In this document: positions 49,384-60,700 of the stretch, in pieces
Position numbering within the stretch: the first letter of the stretch is position 1
Layout: the number at the start of each line of letters is the position of its first letter
Source of the DNA: Tranzscheliella williamsii
Lineage: Eukaryota > Basidiomycota > Ustilaginomycetes > Ustilaginales > Ustilaginaceae
Direction of reading: 5' to 3'
DNA length: 64,000 bases
Assembly: GCA_023212725.1 (NCBI GenBank)
Contig: JALBYF010000060.1
Span: 49,476 to 113,475, forward strand
Made by a program: the position numbers and the translations under genes
The notes under the pieces: generated by a model
Database searches by the model: none
What the model saw: only the letters and a program-made list of their open reading frames with translations
What the model was told of the DNA's origin: nothing

Positions 49384-52254
49384 TCACGCGATCTCCTCGA
49401 GGCCCTTGACAGTGTTGAGGAGTTCGGAGAGCTGGCGGTAGAGCTTGAGGATGACGAGCTGGTCGATGGGGTTCATGGCGGGAGCGTGGGCAGGGGGGGT
49501 GTTGAAGTTCTGTGCGATGCGGGAGATTTTGCCGAGGGCGGTGCGGAGGTCGTTGAGTTCGAGCTTGATGGCGAAGAGGGCGATGCGCTTTGCGTTGGCC
49601 GGGGAGGGTTTGTAGGTGCCGAGCGTGACGTCGAGGCCGCCGAAGAAGGCGAGTGTGGTCGAGGCGGAGTGGGCGCGGGGGGCGGTGGCGAAGCCCTCGC
49701 GCAGGATGCGGACGGCGCGCGCATAGATCTGGAGCGCAGTGGAGACGAGCAGCGAGGCGGACATCTCGGTGGACGGGTCGGACTGGCACGTGGGGCAGTC
49801 TGCCGAGCAGGCACACTGCGCAGTAATCGCCTGCGATGCGGTCAGCGTCAGCTGGATCGTGTTGCTCGCGAAGCTGCCGGCCTTGGCGCGTGCCGGCGCC
49901 GGCTGCTTGGCCGGGTCCGTCTCGCGCAGGACCTGCTTGACGCTCAGCAGCGCAACGCTCATGTCGCACAGACACGTGCACCCCTTGCCGCTCGGATTCG
50001 GCACACAGTGCACCTTGCCCGGCTGCTCTCCCGCCGCTGCCCGCCTCCCTTCCTCCCCCGCCTTGCCCACCGTCGTCGGCGACGGCGCAGACGCGGGTCC
50101 GGCGGCGCTCTCGCCCTGCTCCGCGCCCAGCTCCGCCTTGCCAGAGCAACAGCTTTTCGCCTTGGTTGCCGAGCCAGGGTCCGCAGCCGCAGCACTGGCT
50201 ATGTCCGCCCCCTTGCCGGAACAGCAGGGGGGTGGAGCTGGTCCGCTAGCCGCCTCCTGCCGCTGGGTGGATGCGCAGGAGCAGCATGCACTGCTTTCGC
50301 CATCGTCCGGCTCTGGCTTCAAATTCCCCTCGCCGTCGGCGCCGCTCGTGTCCTGCTGTGCTGTTTTGGACGAGCAGCAGCTTTTCTCCTTCGGCAGCGC
50401 CACGTCGGGCTCGGTCGGGCTCGGCTGGTTGTGGAAGGCCGCGGCGTGGCCGGGTAAGGTCGACCAGCCAAGGCCACCTTCGGTCGCTGCCACGGTCTGC
50501 TGGATCTGGCCCTGCCCCATGCCGGCGAGCGCACCGCGCGGCCAGTGCTGGCTCGAGCTCTTGCTTTTCGGCACCACTGGCGACGAGAGCGGCGGCTGGC
50601 TCGGTACCGTCATGCTCTGATAAGCGGCTTGAACGGCGGCGGAGCTTGACGCGCTCGCCTGGTCAGGAGACGCATGGCCTAACGGCTGGGAGCGGACGCC
50701 ACCCTGCTGCAGCTGCTGCGACGGCGAAAAGTACGGCGATGTACGCTCGTGCGACGGTGTCCCGGTAGCGCTTGGCGCTGTGGAATTCAAAGGGTCCGCC
50801 CCCGTGATGCCGAGATCCCACCAGCTGAAATCCGCTGGCACTGCAAAGCTGAGGCCCGGCTGCAGAACGGCACTGGTCGAGGCCCAGTCTTCCAGCGACG
50901 CGTCAAGTGAGCCGTCGTACGTTGTGTCGGCGGCCGAAGCTTGCGAAAACGGCGAGAGGAGCGGGCCGGTGGCAAGCGAGGGCGCCGAACTAGGGCCTGC
51001 GGAGCTTGGCCAAACACTCGCCCGCCGTGGCGCGGTCTGGGTCTGCCGTAGCTGACGCTGCTCATGCTGTTGCTGCTGATGAAAGGAAAGCTCTTCGGGC
51101 GAGATCTCGAGCGTGTCAAGGGACTGTAGAAAGGCAGCCACGGAGAGATCGTCCAGAGAAGGAAGCTGTTTACTGAGCCGGAACGGAGCCACAGTTCCGG
51201 GCGGTTGCCATTGCGCTGGCGAGCCAAACGAAGCAGAAGGTAACGGAGCAGACATAGCCGGGCGCGAAGACAAGGCATCGGCAGGCGTCGCCGTTGCAAG
51301 GTGATCCGGAGTGAATGGCGCGCGGTAATTGCCAGCATGCAACGTGGGCTCCACGTACATCCGACTCGATAGTGGGGGGCTCTGGATGCCATTCCCGAAA
51401 GCTCCAGCTGTTTCGTGGGAGCTGGCATCCGCCGTTGTTGTTGCTGAAGAATTGAGGCCATCTGGATTCTGCGACGCTGCGATAGTCACACCGTCTACTA
51501 ACCCTTCTTGGCTGTGGACGAGATCCCAGGCTCGAGACTCTTCTCCGTTGGCGTTGCTCTGATGGAAAGGCGAGCCAACGACCGTAGGAGGGGTGCTCTC
51601 GTGTTTGCATCTCATCTTCTCCTCTCCGAGCGGAGAGGGTTTCTTTCGGACGCCTTGGCGAGATGATTTCGACGACGACAATTTGGCGCTGTTGGAGCTG
51701 CCATCTTGGAAGCTCTCTTCTGTCTTGCGTTTTTTCGGCCGTCCTATGGGAGCTCGAGCCGAGTATAGGCACGGAATCGAGTCGCTCCTGCATCGCTCGC
51801 ATCCGCCATTCTGAGGGAGAGTGCCGCTGCATTTCAGCTTGCGGTCCCTGCAAGCTTCGCAGGCGGTGCGGATAATCAGGCCAAGCTTAGCTGCCTCACC
51901 CTGCGTATGACGCTGACCGTCCGGACCGACGATATGATTCGATCTGCTGGCCTCGATGTCGGTCAACTCGCGGCGAACGGCAGCCGCCACCGCGGTTGCT
52001 GGAGACGAGCACCCGACACTTGGCCCTGGTGTGGAGTAGTGCTGGCTCAGCATAGCAATTCGCGAGGAAGGAGGGCCAGAGCCATCTGGGCGACGGGAAG
52101 GCCGTTGCGAGCTCGAAGAGTAGAGAGAGGACAAGGAAGGAGGGATGCAGGTGGATGAGGAAGAGGGTGCCCCAGAACCAGGAAGCCTCGGATGGTGAGG
52201 AGCAGAGAAGAGACGGGTCGGCGAAAGGGCTTCTGTTTTCAGAGAAGACGACAT
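49384..52254 (-). CDS. Zn2Cys6 transcription factor with C-terminal cysteine arrays
   Basis: The protein has 956 residues and one exon. The DNA-binding cluster is CEACRDRKLKC...CERCRSDSIPC with Cys132, 135, 142, 152, 155 and 162 (spacing 2-6-9-2-6). It is followed by GRPKKRK, a basic AT-hook-like or nuclear signal. The middle is Ser/Pro/Gln-rich. Between about 627 and 700 lie four double-cysteine motifs: SCCSSK, ACCSCAS, PCCSGK and SCCSGK. Further downstream are KGCTCLCD (about 759) and CACSADCPTC (about 814). The C-terminal 200 residues, with a C-C pair followed by helical segments, resemble the regulatory region of AflR-type factors. The cysteine arrays suggest metal or redox sensing, which is inference. 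Targets are unknown. It is divergent from SYF1 and its 3' end is C-rich. Confidence 0.85.
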   Translation of the reverse strand: MSSSLKTEALSPTRLFSAPHHPRLPGSGAPSSSSTCIPPSLSSLYSSSSQRPSRRPDGSGPPSSRIAMLSQHYSTPGPSVGCSSPATAVAAAVRRELTDIEASRSNHIVGPDGQRHTQGEAAKLGLIIRTACEACRDRKLKCSGTLPQNGGCERCRSDSIPCLYSARAPIGRPKKRKTEESFQDGSSNSAKLSSSKSSRQGVRKKPSPLGEEKMRCKHESTPPTVVGSPFHQSNANGEESRAWDLVHSQEGLVDGVTIAASQNPDGLNSSATTTADASSHETAGAFGNGIQSPPLSSRMYVEPTLHAGNYRAPFTPDHLATATPADALSSRPAMSAPLPSASFGSPAQWQPPGTVAPFRLSKQLPSLDDLSVAAFLQSLDTLEISPEELSFHQQQQHEQRQLRQTQTAPRRASVWPSSAGPSSAPSLATGPLLSPFSQASAADTTYDGSLDASLEDWASTSAVLQPGLSFAVPADFSWWDLGITGADPLNSTAPSATGTPSHERTSPYFSPSQQLQQGGVRSQPLGHASPDQASASSSAAVQAAYQSMTVPSQPPLSSPVVPKSKSSSQHWPRGALAGMGQGQIQQTVAATEGGLGWSTLPGHAAAFHNQPSPTEPDVALPKEKSCCSSKTAQQDTSGADGEGNLKPEPDDGESSACCSCASTQRQEAASGPAPPPCCSGKGADIASAAAADPGSATKAKSCCSGKAELGAEQGESAAGPASAPSPTTVGKAGEEGRRAAAGEQPGKVHCVPNPSGKGCTCLCDMSVALLSVKQVLRETDPAKQPAPARAKAGSFASNTIQLTLTASQAITAQCACSADCPTCQSDPSTEMSASLLVSTALQIYARAVRILREGFATAPRAHSASTTLAFFGGLDVTLGTYKPSPANAKRIALFAIKLELNDLRTALGKISRIAQNFNTPPAHAPAMNPIDQLVILKLYRQLSELLNTVKGLEEIA

Positions 52255-53210
52255 CTAGGCGGACTTGACTTGCGCAGCAAAAAACATAGAAAAGATGTGC
52301 TGTCGAGCTGCGTGCTTCGGCCACTCAAATGAAGTGACAGCTGCGTCTTTGGCAATACCTCGTGGCTTTGGTCGTGTGCCTTGCGTCGGCTGCAATGGGC
52401 AGCCACCTGGAGTGCCAAGGTCCAGTGCTACTACGCACGCCTTGCCTCGTTTGTTGCCACTGCGTCGTTCTGCAGGCGAGTCACGATAGAGTGAAATTTC
52501 TTCCTTCGTAGCGTATGGCGCTGAAGCGGCCGGCCGGACCTGAACAGGGCTGCAAGGCTCAGAAGGAGAGCCTTTGGCTGCGCTCAGGATTGCTGCTGAG
52601 AGGCCAGAGCGGAGAGGTCTGAGCGAAAACCGCTCAAGTGTTGCGACGTCTCGGAGCCTTTTTCTTTTCCTCCTTCTCTTCCTCAAAGTGCCCCAGTATG
52701 TGACAGCAGCTGTTGTAATTCTCCTTCCGTGCTTGCTGGATCTTCTTTTTCAGGACTAGACGGTGGCAGCGTATGTGGGGATGCTGCGCCTTGCGGTATG
52801 GGTGGGACGCTCCATGCAAACGGCAGTAGTCAGGCAGAGTGGATGAGGACAGTGACATCTCGCTCACTGCGACTGCCTTGCTCGGAGCCTTTCTTGCCCG
52901 CACTGTGCAGATGGAATTATAATCATAAATTCAGACTGCGCTTTTCTGCGTTATCATTCTATCTCTTTGAACGCCCGATCGCTACTTCCAGTCGACTTCC
53001 AGCCCGATCCCGATCCCGATTTAGCCACGTGATGTGACCTTTGCGTTGGAAGGGTTGGATGCCATTTGTACGATTATCTTCCTATCCTCCTCATCTTAGC
53101 GGCGCTCTCCTCTTCCTTTCCTCTGCTGTCTCGTCCAGTCGCATTGCAAGCTAACACTTTCGCTGCAGGGACGACATTGCAAGATCCTAAGATCAGCCAT
53201 CTAATAGAGC
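52255..53210. promoter_or_regulatory. Divergent promoter region of Zn2Cys6 factor and SYF1
   Basis: The region is 956 bases with no supportable gene. A pyrimidine-rich stretch ending CTGCAG lies at about 53100-53168, just upstream of SYF1; it could be the 3' end of a leader intron. Confidence 0.55.
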
Positions 53211-56200
53211 ATGCCGCCAAAAAGGCGGGCCGCGGCGTCGCAAGAAGACGAGAACACGGCACCTTTACCGGCATCCCCCTCTTCGACTCAGCAGACCGCC
53301 GACCCAGTAGCTGCACTATCCGCTATCTTCCCCCTATCGATACCCGTTCCTGACCCTACTGCCGATCCGACGCTGATCCCGGCCTCCGACATTGCGCTGG
53401 AGCAGGAATTGCTGCTCAATCCTGACAACTTCCGAGCGTGGTCTTCGTACATCGCGCACATTGTTGAGACGAATGTGGTCAAGCGGCCGCCCCCGGACGT
53501 AGCTTTCTCTCCGGCACAGCATGCCCTGCTCGGCCCTTTGGCCAGTGCTACGCATAGGACGGCACTGCGCAGAATCGTCAGCATCTACGAACGTGCTCTA
53601 GCACACTTTCCCACCAGATACTCGCTGTGGAGGGACTATTTGCAGTTGCGCTCCGGCTTCATCCTTGGCGAGCCAAAGGGCGGCGTCGACGCTAAGCGCA
53701 AGCGAGACCTTGAGTCGGCACGCGAGAATCTCGACTTTGGGCCCACGCTGCTCGATTCGTCCCACGATGACGACTTCGGCCCTGGCTTCCGAGGTGGCCT
53801 CGACGGTACCGTCGGATGGATGGAGTGGAAGAGCCTCGCCGCCGCCTACGAGCGTGCATTGATGTGGCTGCCTTCCATGCCCAGGATATGGCTCAACTAC
53901 CTCTCCCTCTTCCTCCATCCACAATGCCCCCCCAGCCTCTCTCATACGCACGCTCGACGCACCTTCGACCGAGCGCTACGGACCCTTCCCGGTTCGCTTC
54001 ATCTACGCATATGGAAGGTCTACCTCAAATGGGCCGAGCGTAGGGGCGGAGAAACTTGTCTGCGTGTCTGGAGAAGGTACCTTCGTGTCGATCCTTCCTT
54101 GACCGAACGCTATGTGTCGATCCTGCTGTCGCAGACAGAAGACGACGAAGCTGAACGCGCCGGCGAGGAAGACGATGGAACCGAGGACAAGGACGGAAGA
54201 CTACAGGCCTCGGCCAGCGCTGGATCCAAAGCTTTGGAGGCTTCCAAATTGCTGCTCGGCTTGGCGAGGGCGGCTGCCGATGGGGGCTATACCAGCCCTG
54301 ACGGGAAGAGTCCCTACCAGCTCTTCATCGAATGGCTTGAGCTGACTGAGAAGTACCCAGAAGAAATCGGTCTTGACCCAGAAGAGGAAAAGCTATCACT
54401 CACTGTACTAGGATCCAGTACATCTACCAGAGATGAACCAGCCGCTGCCTCAAACAAAGCCGGCAAGGGCAAGCAGCCCGCACCACGCAAAGACGATGCA
54501 GCCAAAGACTCGATTTACAGCTCGGCGGAGACGGATCCACGGGACGACTCTCGTCTGAACGTGTCAAAGATCATCCAGGAAGATGGTTTGGCAAAGTACT
54601 CGGACCAGTCTGGCCGCTTATGGACAGGTCTCGCAACCTACTGGATCAAGCGAGGCGAACTGGACGTAGCACGAGACACATTTGAGGCGGGAATGAAGGC
54701 AGTCAAAACTGTGCGCGACTTTACGCAGATCTTCGACGCCTATGCCGAAACCAGCGAGAACATCATCGCTTTCATGATGGACGAACTGGACCAGGACAAC
54801 GAGGAGGAAGGGGAAGAGAATGACCAAGGCGAAGAACAGAGCCGCGAGCAGAAGGAGGCGGATCTGGACCAACGTATGATCGAATTCGAAGAGCTGATGG
54901 AGAGGCGGCCCTTCCTCGTTAATGACGTGCTCTTGCGTCGCAATCCCGACGATGTGCAAGAGTGGGAAAAGCGGGTGGTACTCTATGGTGACGACGACAG
55001 CAAAGTGGTCGAGACGTATCAGAAGGCCATCCTGACCATCAATCCCCGCAAGGCGACCGCCAACTTTCACCAGCTCTTCCTCAACTTTGCCTCCTTCTAC
55101 GAGCGTGGTGGATCGGCGGGCTTGGGTGGGCAGGACGGGCACGGTGCCGAGGCCGACGAGCCAAACGCCCAGGCGGACCTGGACTCAGCTCGGAAGATCT
55201 TCGAAAAGGCAATCACGATTCCTTTCCGCAAAGTCGACGACCTGGCCGAGATCTGGTGTGAATGGGCAGAGATGGAGCTGCGACATTCGAACTACGATCA
55301 AGCCATCCGCATTATGGCACGCAGCGTGGCGCCGCCGCGCAACACCAAGGGCATCTCGTACCACGACGACACTCTGCCGCCTCAATCGCGGCTCTTCAAA
55401 TCACTGAAGCTGTGGAGCTTTTACGTGGACTTGGAAGAGTCCTTGGGCGATGTCGAGAGCACAAAGCGAGTTTACGAAAAGCTGCTGGAACTCAAGATCG
55501 CCAACGCGCAGATCATCATCAACTATGCCGCGTTTCTGGAGGACAACAAGTACTTTGAAGAGAGCTTCAAGGTGTATGAACGTGGAGTCGAAGTGTTCAC
55601 CTATCCGGTCGCCTTTGAGATATGGAATGTCTATCTGAGCAAGTTTGTCAAGCGATACGGTGGCAGCAAGCTGGAGCGTGCTCGCGATCTATTCGAGCAA
55701 GCGCTGGAGACGTGCCCGGCGCGCTTCTGCAAGCCGATCATGCTTATGTACGGCCAACTAGAAGAGGAGCATGGCTTGGCTAAGCGCGCCATGAAGATCT
55801 ACGAGCGAGCGACACTGGCGGTCGGCACAGATGACCGATTGGATATGTTCAGCTTCTACATTGCCAAAGCTGCTGCCAACTTTGGACTGGCTGCGACACG
55901 GCCGATCTACGAACGGGCGATCGAATCGCTTCCCGATCGACAGACCGCCGAGATGTGTCTGCGCTTTGCCGATCTGGAGCGGAAACTGGGCGAGATCGAC
56001 CGGGCACGCGCCATCTATGGGCACGCTTCGCAATTCTGCGACCCGCGCACGCACGGAGAGTTCTGGAAGCAGTGGAACCAGTTTGAGATCGAAACAGGAT
56101 CCGAGGACACTTTCCGAGAGATGCTGCGGATCAAGCGATCGGTGCAGGCGCAGTACAACACTGATCTATCCTACATTACTGCCTCGGCCCAGTCCGCGGC

Positions 56201-56462
56201 CCAGCAGAAGGAAAAGCAGAACCAGGTGGCTTCTCTGCATCAGAACGGTGCCAACGGATACGCCGGAGGGGAGGGACCTGCAGGAGACGATCCAATGGCC
56301 AAGCTGGAGGCGGCCTCGAGGCAACGGCAGCGCCAGCCTGCCTTTGTCTCTGCAAGCAGCATTGCCAGTGGCGCGCAACAGCCGCAGGCCGATGCCCTGC
56401 CCGCGGACGAGCATCAGGACAAGGTCGGGGGCGATGACGACGACGATGATGATCTGCTGTAG
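53211..56462 (+). CDS. SYF1: Pre-mRNA splicing factor SYF1 (XAB2), HAT-repeat protein
   Basis: This scaffold protein of the Prp19/NTC complex acts in activated spliceosomes in the nucleus. The protein has 1083 residues and one exon. The N-terminus starts MPPKRRAAASQ, followed by family segments NPDNFRAWSSYI and YERALAHFPTRYSLWRDYL. About fifteen half-a-TPR repeats span roughly 60-960, for example RAWSSYIAHIVE, IWLNYLSLFL, AEIWCEWAEMELRHSNYDQA and FEIWNVYLSKFVKRYGG. Two acidic or Lys/Ser-rich inserts interrupt the repeats (about 300-335 and 395-450), plus one at about 525-560, so the protein is longer than yeast Syf1 (859). The tail is Gln/Ala-rich and ends DDDDDDLL. The ATG at 53211 precedes the first conserved segment by a short disordered leader. 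Confidence 0.95.
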   Translation: MPPKRRAAASQEDENTAPLPASPSSTQQTADPVAALSAIFPLSIPVPDPTADPTLIPASDIALEQELLLNPDNFRAWSSYIAHIVETNVVKRPPPDVAFSPAQHALLGPLASATHRTALRRIVSIYERALAHFPTRYSLWRDYLQLRSGFILGEPKGGVDAKRKRDLESARENLDFGPTLLDSSHDDDFGPGFRGGLDGTVGWMEWKSLAAAYERALMWLPSMPRIWLNYLSLFLHPQCPPSLSHTHARRTFDRALRTLPGSLHLRIWKVYLKWAERRGGETCLRVWRRYLRVDPSLTERYVSILLSQTEDDEAERAGEEDDGTEDKDGRLQASASAGSKALEASKLLLGLARAAADGGYTSPDGKSPYQLFIEWLELTEKYPEEIGLDPEEEKLSLTVLGSSTSTRDEPAAASNKAGKGKQPAPRKDDAAKDSIYSSAETDPRDDSRLNVSKIIQEDGLAKYSDQSGRLWTGLATYWIKRGELDVARDTFEAGMKAVKTVRDFTQIFDAYAETSENIIAFMMDELDQDNEEEGEENDQGEEQSREQKEADLDQRMIEFEELMERRPFLVNDVLLRRNPDDVQEWEKRVVLYGDDDSKVVETYQKAILTINPRKATANFHQLFLNFASFYERGGSAGLGGQDGHGAEADEPNAQADLDSARKIFEKAITIPFRKVDDLAEIWCEWAEMELRHSNYDQAIRIMARSVAPPRNTKGISYHDDTLPPQSRLFKSLKLWSFYVDLEESLGDVESTKRVYEKLLELKIANAQIIINYAAFLEDNKYFEESFKVYERGVEVFTYPVAFEIWNVYLSKFVKRYGGSKLERARDLFEQALETCPARFCKPIMLMYGQLEEEHGLAKRAMKIYERATLAVGTDDRLDMFSFYIAKAAANFGLAATRPIYERAIESLPDRQTAEMCLRFADLERKLGEIDRARAIYGHASQFCDPRTHGEFWKQWNQFEIETGSEDTFREMLRIKRSVQAQYNTDLSYITASAQSAAQQKEKQNQVASLHQNGANGYAGGEGPAGDDPMAKLEAASRQRQRQPAFVSASSIASGAQQPQADALPADEHQDKVGGDDDDDDDLL

Positions 56463-57747
56463 CTACCGCACCTTTGCTCTGCATACGATACGATGCGCGC
56501 CGTCTCTACTCGCCCGACCAGCATCCAGACGGCCATTTCTAGCGGGCCCACAGCCATCTGTACGCTTAGATATTCCATTGCTGGGCTAATGCATCCTCTT
56601 CTGCCCGCGCGCTCAGCCTAATTGATCTAGTCGCTAGGCCAGAGATGGCACTGAGAGGGTCTCTCCGAAACCGCCTGCGGATCGGCGGCGGCTGTGCCGA
56701 AGGCAAGAGAGGCAGATGACTGCGCGAGGACGTGGCAGTCCGCGGACTAAACCACCAACGAAGCCCCAAGTCCAAACCCTATTCTAGCCCCCAAAGGCAA
56801 ACATCGATCTAACAGACTTTACAGTCTCACTCCCACTCCCACTCAACACTCACTTGCGACTGTATCTACTGGCGCCTGAGCAAACGTCTGAGATGAACTG
56901 CACTTGTTCCGTTACGAGTCTGGCTGGATATTCAGAGCGGCGACGCACGACCCACGTTGTCGCGACCGTGAAATGAAGCAAGCGTCTCGTTCGGTGCTCC
57001 TGAGCGCGCCGATGGATACCGTGACGGGCAAAGACGCTGCGCGGTGGGCTTGGGCCGTGTGAGTTGGGCCGTGTGAGTAGATTTAGGGATAAGACTGAAC
57101 TGAAATACATCTGCAGTCAAGTGAAGTCTAAGCTCGAAATAGAAGGAAGGCGGCGCCTGCTGGAGGACTCCGCCTGCAGTCATCCGCGTCAAAGCTCGCG
57201 GTTGCTTCATGTGAATTCAGATCGCGAGTCGACATCGTAACGCAACTCACGCTCACACTCACACTCCCCTTTCAACTCACTCCTCGCTCTCTGCCGTTTT
57301 CATCTCTGCCGTCTTCACAGCACCTCCTTGAACAACACTCTGTCTCGCCACAACACTGCCCTGAGCACCTCCTGTCTACATCCAACCTAACACTTCAGCA
57401 CAAGTCAGCAGTTTGTTCTTCGTCCACGCTAACCGTCGAGCAGCCAGGCTCGCTCATCCCGCTCAACTCGTTGCTTAGCTGCCCTGACGTACGCTGTCCG
57501 TAGCAGCAGCTCCCCGGTCCGAGGTTCGCCCATGATCTAGACGTTGGCCCTGCCCATGCATCTGCTCGGCGGTCCAAGTCAACTCGACGCAGATGGGTCT
57601 TGTTACAACTCCGTCCCAGCCCTCTCCTTGAACCGACATCACCTATCCCTCTGCTCACCTACCTTTCCTACGTCGCGCAGATAGCTCAAGCAGATCCGGA
57701 CGTTGCGGTATCTTCTCTCAGCTTGAGCGCCGCTGGTAGCTGTCGAG
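56463..57747. other. Intergenic: SYF1 3' flank and IRE1 promoter/leader
   Basis: The region is 1.29 kb without a supportable main gene. TCAC/CTCC-rich simple stretches occur at about 56825-56855 and 57243-57295. A 14-bp tandem duplication lies at 57050-57077. The last 400 bases are pyrimidine-rich and look like a leader; upstream ATGs at 57556 and 57591 open short frames. Confidence 0.55.
57050..57077. repeat. Tandem duplication of a 14-bp unit
   Basis: TTGGGCCGTGTGAG occurs twice without a gap. It lies in the intergenic region upstream of IRE1. Confidence 0.9.
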
Positions 57748-60700
57748 ATGCCGTTCGGGGCGTCCACGCGCGGATATCGCGCCGATCGCAGACGAGGTCG
57801 CCAGTCCACCAGTACCATTACCATCACAGCGAATAGAGCCAACCTGTTTCTACCGGTTCTCTTGCTGACGATTCTGGTCCTGATCTTCGACAGCTTCACT
57901 GCTGCTACAGCCTCCTTGTCACATCCTGCAACGATAGGCGCGGCTGCTTTGGACGACGGCAACGGCAGCATCTCCTCTTCTCGTCACCGCGATCTTGTCC
58001 GTGCCGGCAGGCAGCATCACCTCCCTTCCAACTCCCGCTTTAAAGGAGTGTCTGCGATTCGGCCATCCTCACCAGCCGATCTCGTTCTCGCCAATACCGT
58101 CGTACTGACCACCGTAGAAGGCGGTCTATACGCCCTCGACCGTCAATCTGGTAAACAGCTCTGGTCGCTCTCCCCTCATTCCAGCCACGACGCCGATTCG
58201 CTACTCCGACCTCTTGTCACCGCACTCTATGGCAAAGAACAAAGGTCTTTCGCCGAGGTTGCACAGGCAGGCCGTTCCTTCGCCTCGCCCTTCGGCTCTG
58301 GTTCCACGCCCGAGCTCGAATCGGGGGGTATCTACATTGTCGAGCCCTCTTCAGCAGGAGATATCTACGTCCTTTCTTCCCGCAAGAAGGGCGGCTCATC
58401 CGTACGCCGCGTAGCTTCCGAGACCGAGCCTGGAAGCGTACAACTGGACAAACTACCGCTCACACTACCTCAGTTGGTCGAGCTCAGTCCATTCTCGTTT
58501 GCCGGAGACGATACCCGCGTTTTTGTTGGCCAGAAACAGACCACCCTGGTCGAGCTGAACATCCAGACCGGCGAGCTGGGCGCCGTCTTTGGAGCTCGCC
58601 AAGGCGGTGTCTGGTGTGGCGCCGAGGCACACGACATCGACCCTCTCCCAGATCTGCACACACCCGGCACAGCACCCGAATCCTGTATCGACGATGAGCC
58701 AACACTGTCAGGCTCGTCCTCTAAATCGACTTCGAAGCTTGCCTATATAGGCCGGACCGACTATACACTCAATATTCACTCCCGCAGTTCGCCCGAAGCA
58801 CTGCAAACGCTTCATTTCAGCACTTTTGCTCCCAATGCAGGCGACAGAGATGTTCAGGTGCTTTGGAATCAAGCCGATCATCCAGACGGCCGCGCCATCA
58901 TGGGTATGCCGGAAGATGGAAGCATAGTCTGCTTCAATCTGACCGCCTCGGCCGATGTTGCCGACAATGATCAGCGGCTTTCGGACGTCAATCCAACTCT
59001 CTGGGCTTCGGAACTGCAGGCAAGTGTGGCCGGTATCTTCGACATTGTCTATCCTGCAGCACATCTACAAAACACCAAGTCGCTCAGTAGGCCTATATTG
59101 GTCCAACATCCCTCTATCCCACTCAGCCGTGTCTTTCCACAGATCGGTGACGAGTCCAGCCCAAATGACGCTGACCCTTCCTATGGTGTCCCGCCAAACT
59201 CACATCGGCGGTCTGCCTACCTTGGTATTGCTGGCAATAGTCTTTTCGCAATGAGTACGCAGCGTTTCCCCCTCGTCGCCTTTACCACCAAGGCTGTTGC
59301 CGGTCTACCGGACGGCTCGTCGGCCGACGCGGACGGGTCCTCGGCTTGGCCTTCCGGCCTACCTACCTCCCAGGGAAGCTGGGCCACCGATCGTAAATGC
59401 TCCTCCTTCGGCTGCTGGCTTGGTAGCTACTCGTTACAAGTGGACACTTCAGCAGAGGGGACGTTGCAAGACTCTCTCCTCAATTCACATCCTACTCTCG
59501 AGATCGACGGCGGCAGGCCGCGTCTCGCTATCGGAGGTCGTCCTGCTGTCCACGCCGGTCCTCCGCGCATTAACGAGACCGCACCCCCCAACAGCCGCTC
59601 CCCTTTGTCCCACGCTGCGAGGGAGAGTGCACAGAAGGAGCGTCATCGTACAAGCGGTCCGGACGCTGGCTCGGGCGGAAGCTTGGAGTCGGTCCCGTCC
59701 GAAGCAGGTGATGGGTCACCTGAGCATCCTCCTCGTGAACATGCTTCCCGTGAAGCGGCGGCTGCCCATCGAAGCTGGAAATACAAAACGGCTTGGGTCC
59801 TGCTGCAGCTAATTGGCGTCCTTGTGATCGCTGTACTGACGGGCGCCACGTACCTTGGCTTGCAGGAGCAGAAGATGCGAGCAGAGAGAGAAGCAGCCGA
59901 GATCGCCAAGGGCGTCGTCTGGATTCCAGTCATGAAAGAGGACGAAGCCGGATTCGCCGGCGATGCGGCTGACGAAACAATTCGAGCCGAGGAAGACAGG
60001 CAGCTCAATCAAGCGATCCAGTTGTCACGGCGGAACGCTTCTGGCGCTGCAGCCGGCTCGCAGTCAAGAGCGGATGTTTCCGCCATTGCTGGTACTGGCA
60101 CGGATCTGTTCGATGAGCAGGATGATAGAGTGGCAACAACTAAGAAAAAGGCCAACAAACGACGAAGGCGTGGCAAACGGGGAGGTGCTGCTGTCGCCGC
60201 TAAGGCAGCCAAAGTCAATGGCAAAGAGGGCAGCCCAGACGGCGAAGGAGACGGTGATGAAAACTGCGAAGGCGAGGAAGAGGACGATGCGGAAGAAGAA
60301 GCGGACAAAATCAGCAATGCGCAAGACACGCCCAGCCATAGGACACGTGCTGGCAGCAAGCAGAGCGAGAACAGCAACCATGCCAATGGCTCTGATAGCG
60401 GTTCGTCGAATGGGAACGAACCTGAGACGCCGACGTCGCAGCACAGGCAGCTGGATGTCAAGCAACAACCCGGCCTACGTACGGCAGTGGCTGGCGCCTC
60501 GGTCCAGATAGCGAGTAACAGCCTACAGCGGGCACAGGATCTCCTGTCACCGATGCCTAAGTCGCCTCTGCTCAACTCGGGCTGGGGCAGCAACAACTTT
60601 GGCGAAGACGACGCGGCGTCGGTTGGCAAAGCAGCGGCGCAAATTGCCGCTGGCGCCTCCCACTCAGGCACGTCGCAAAACTCCGTCAGCACTTCTTCGC

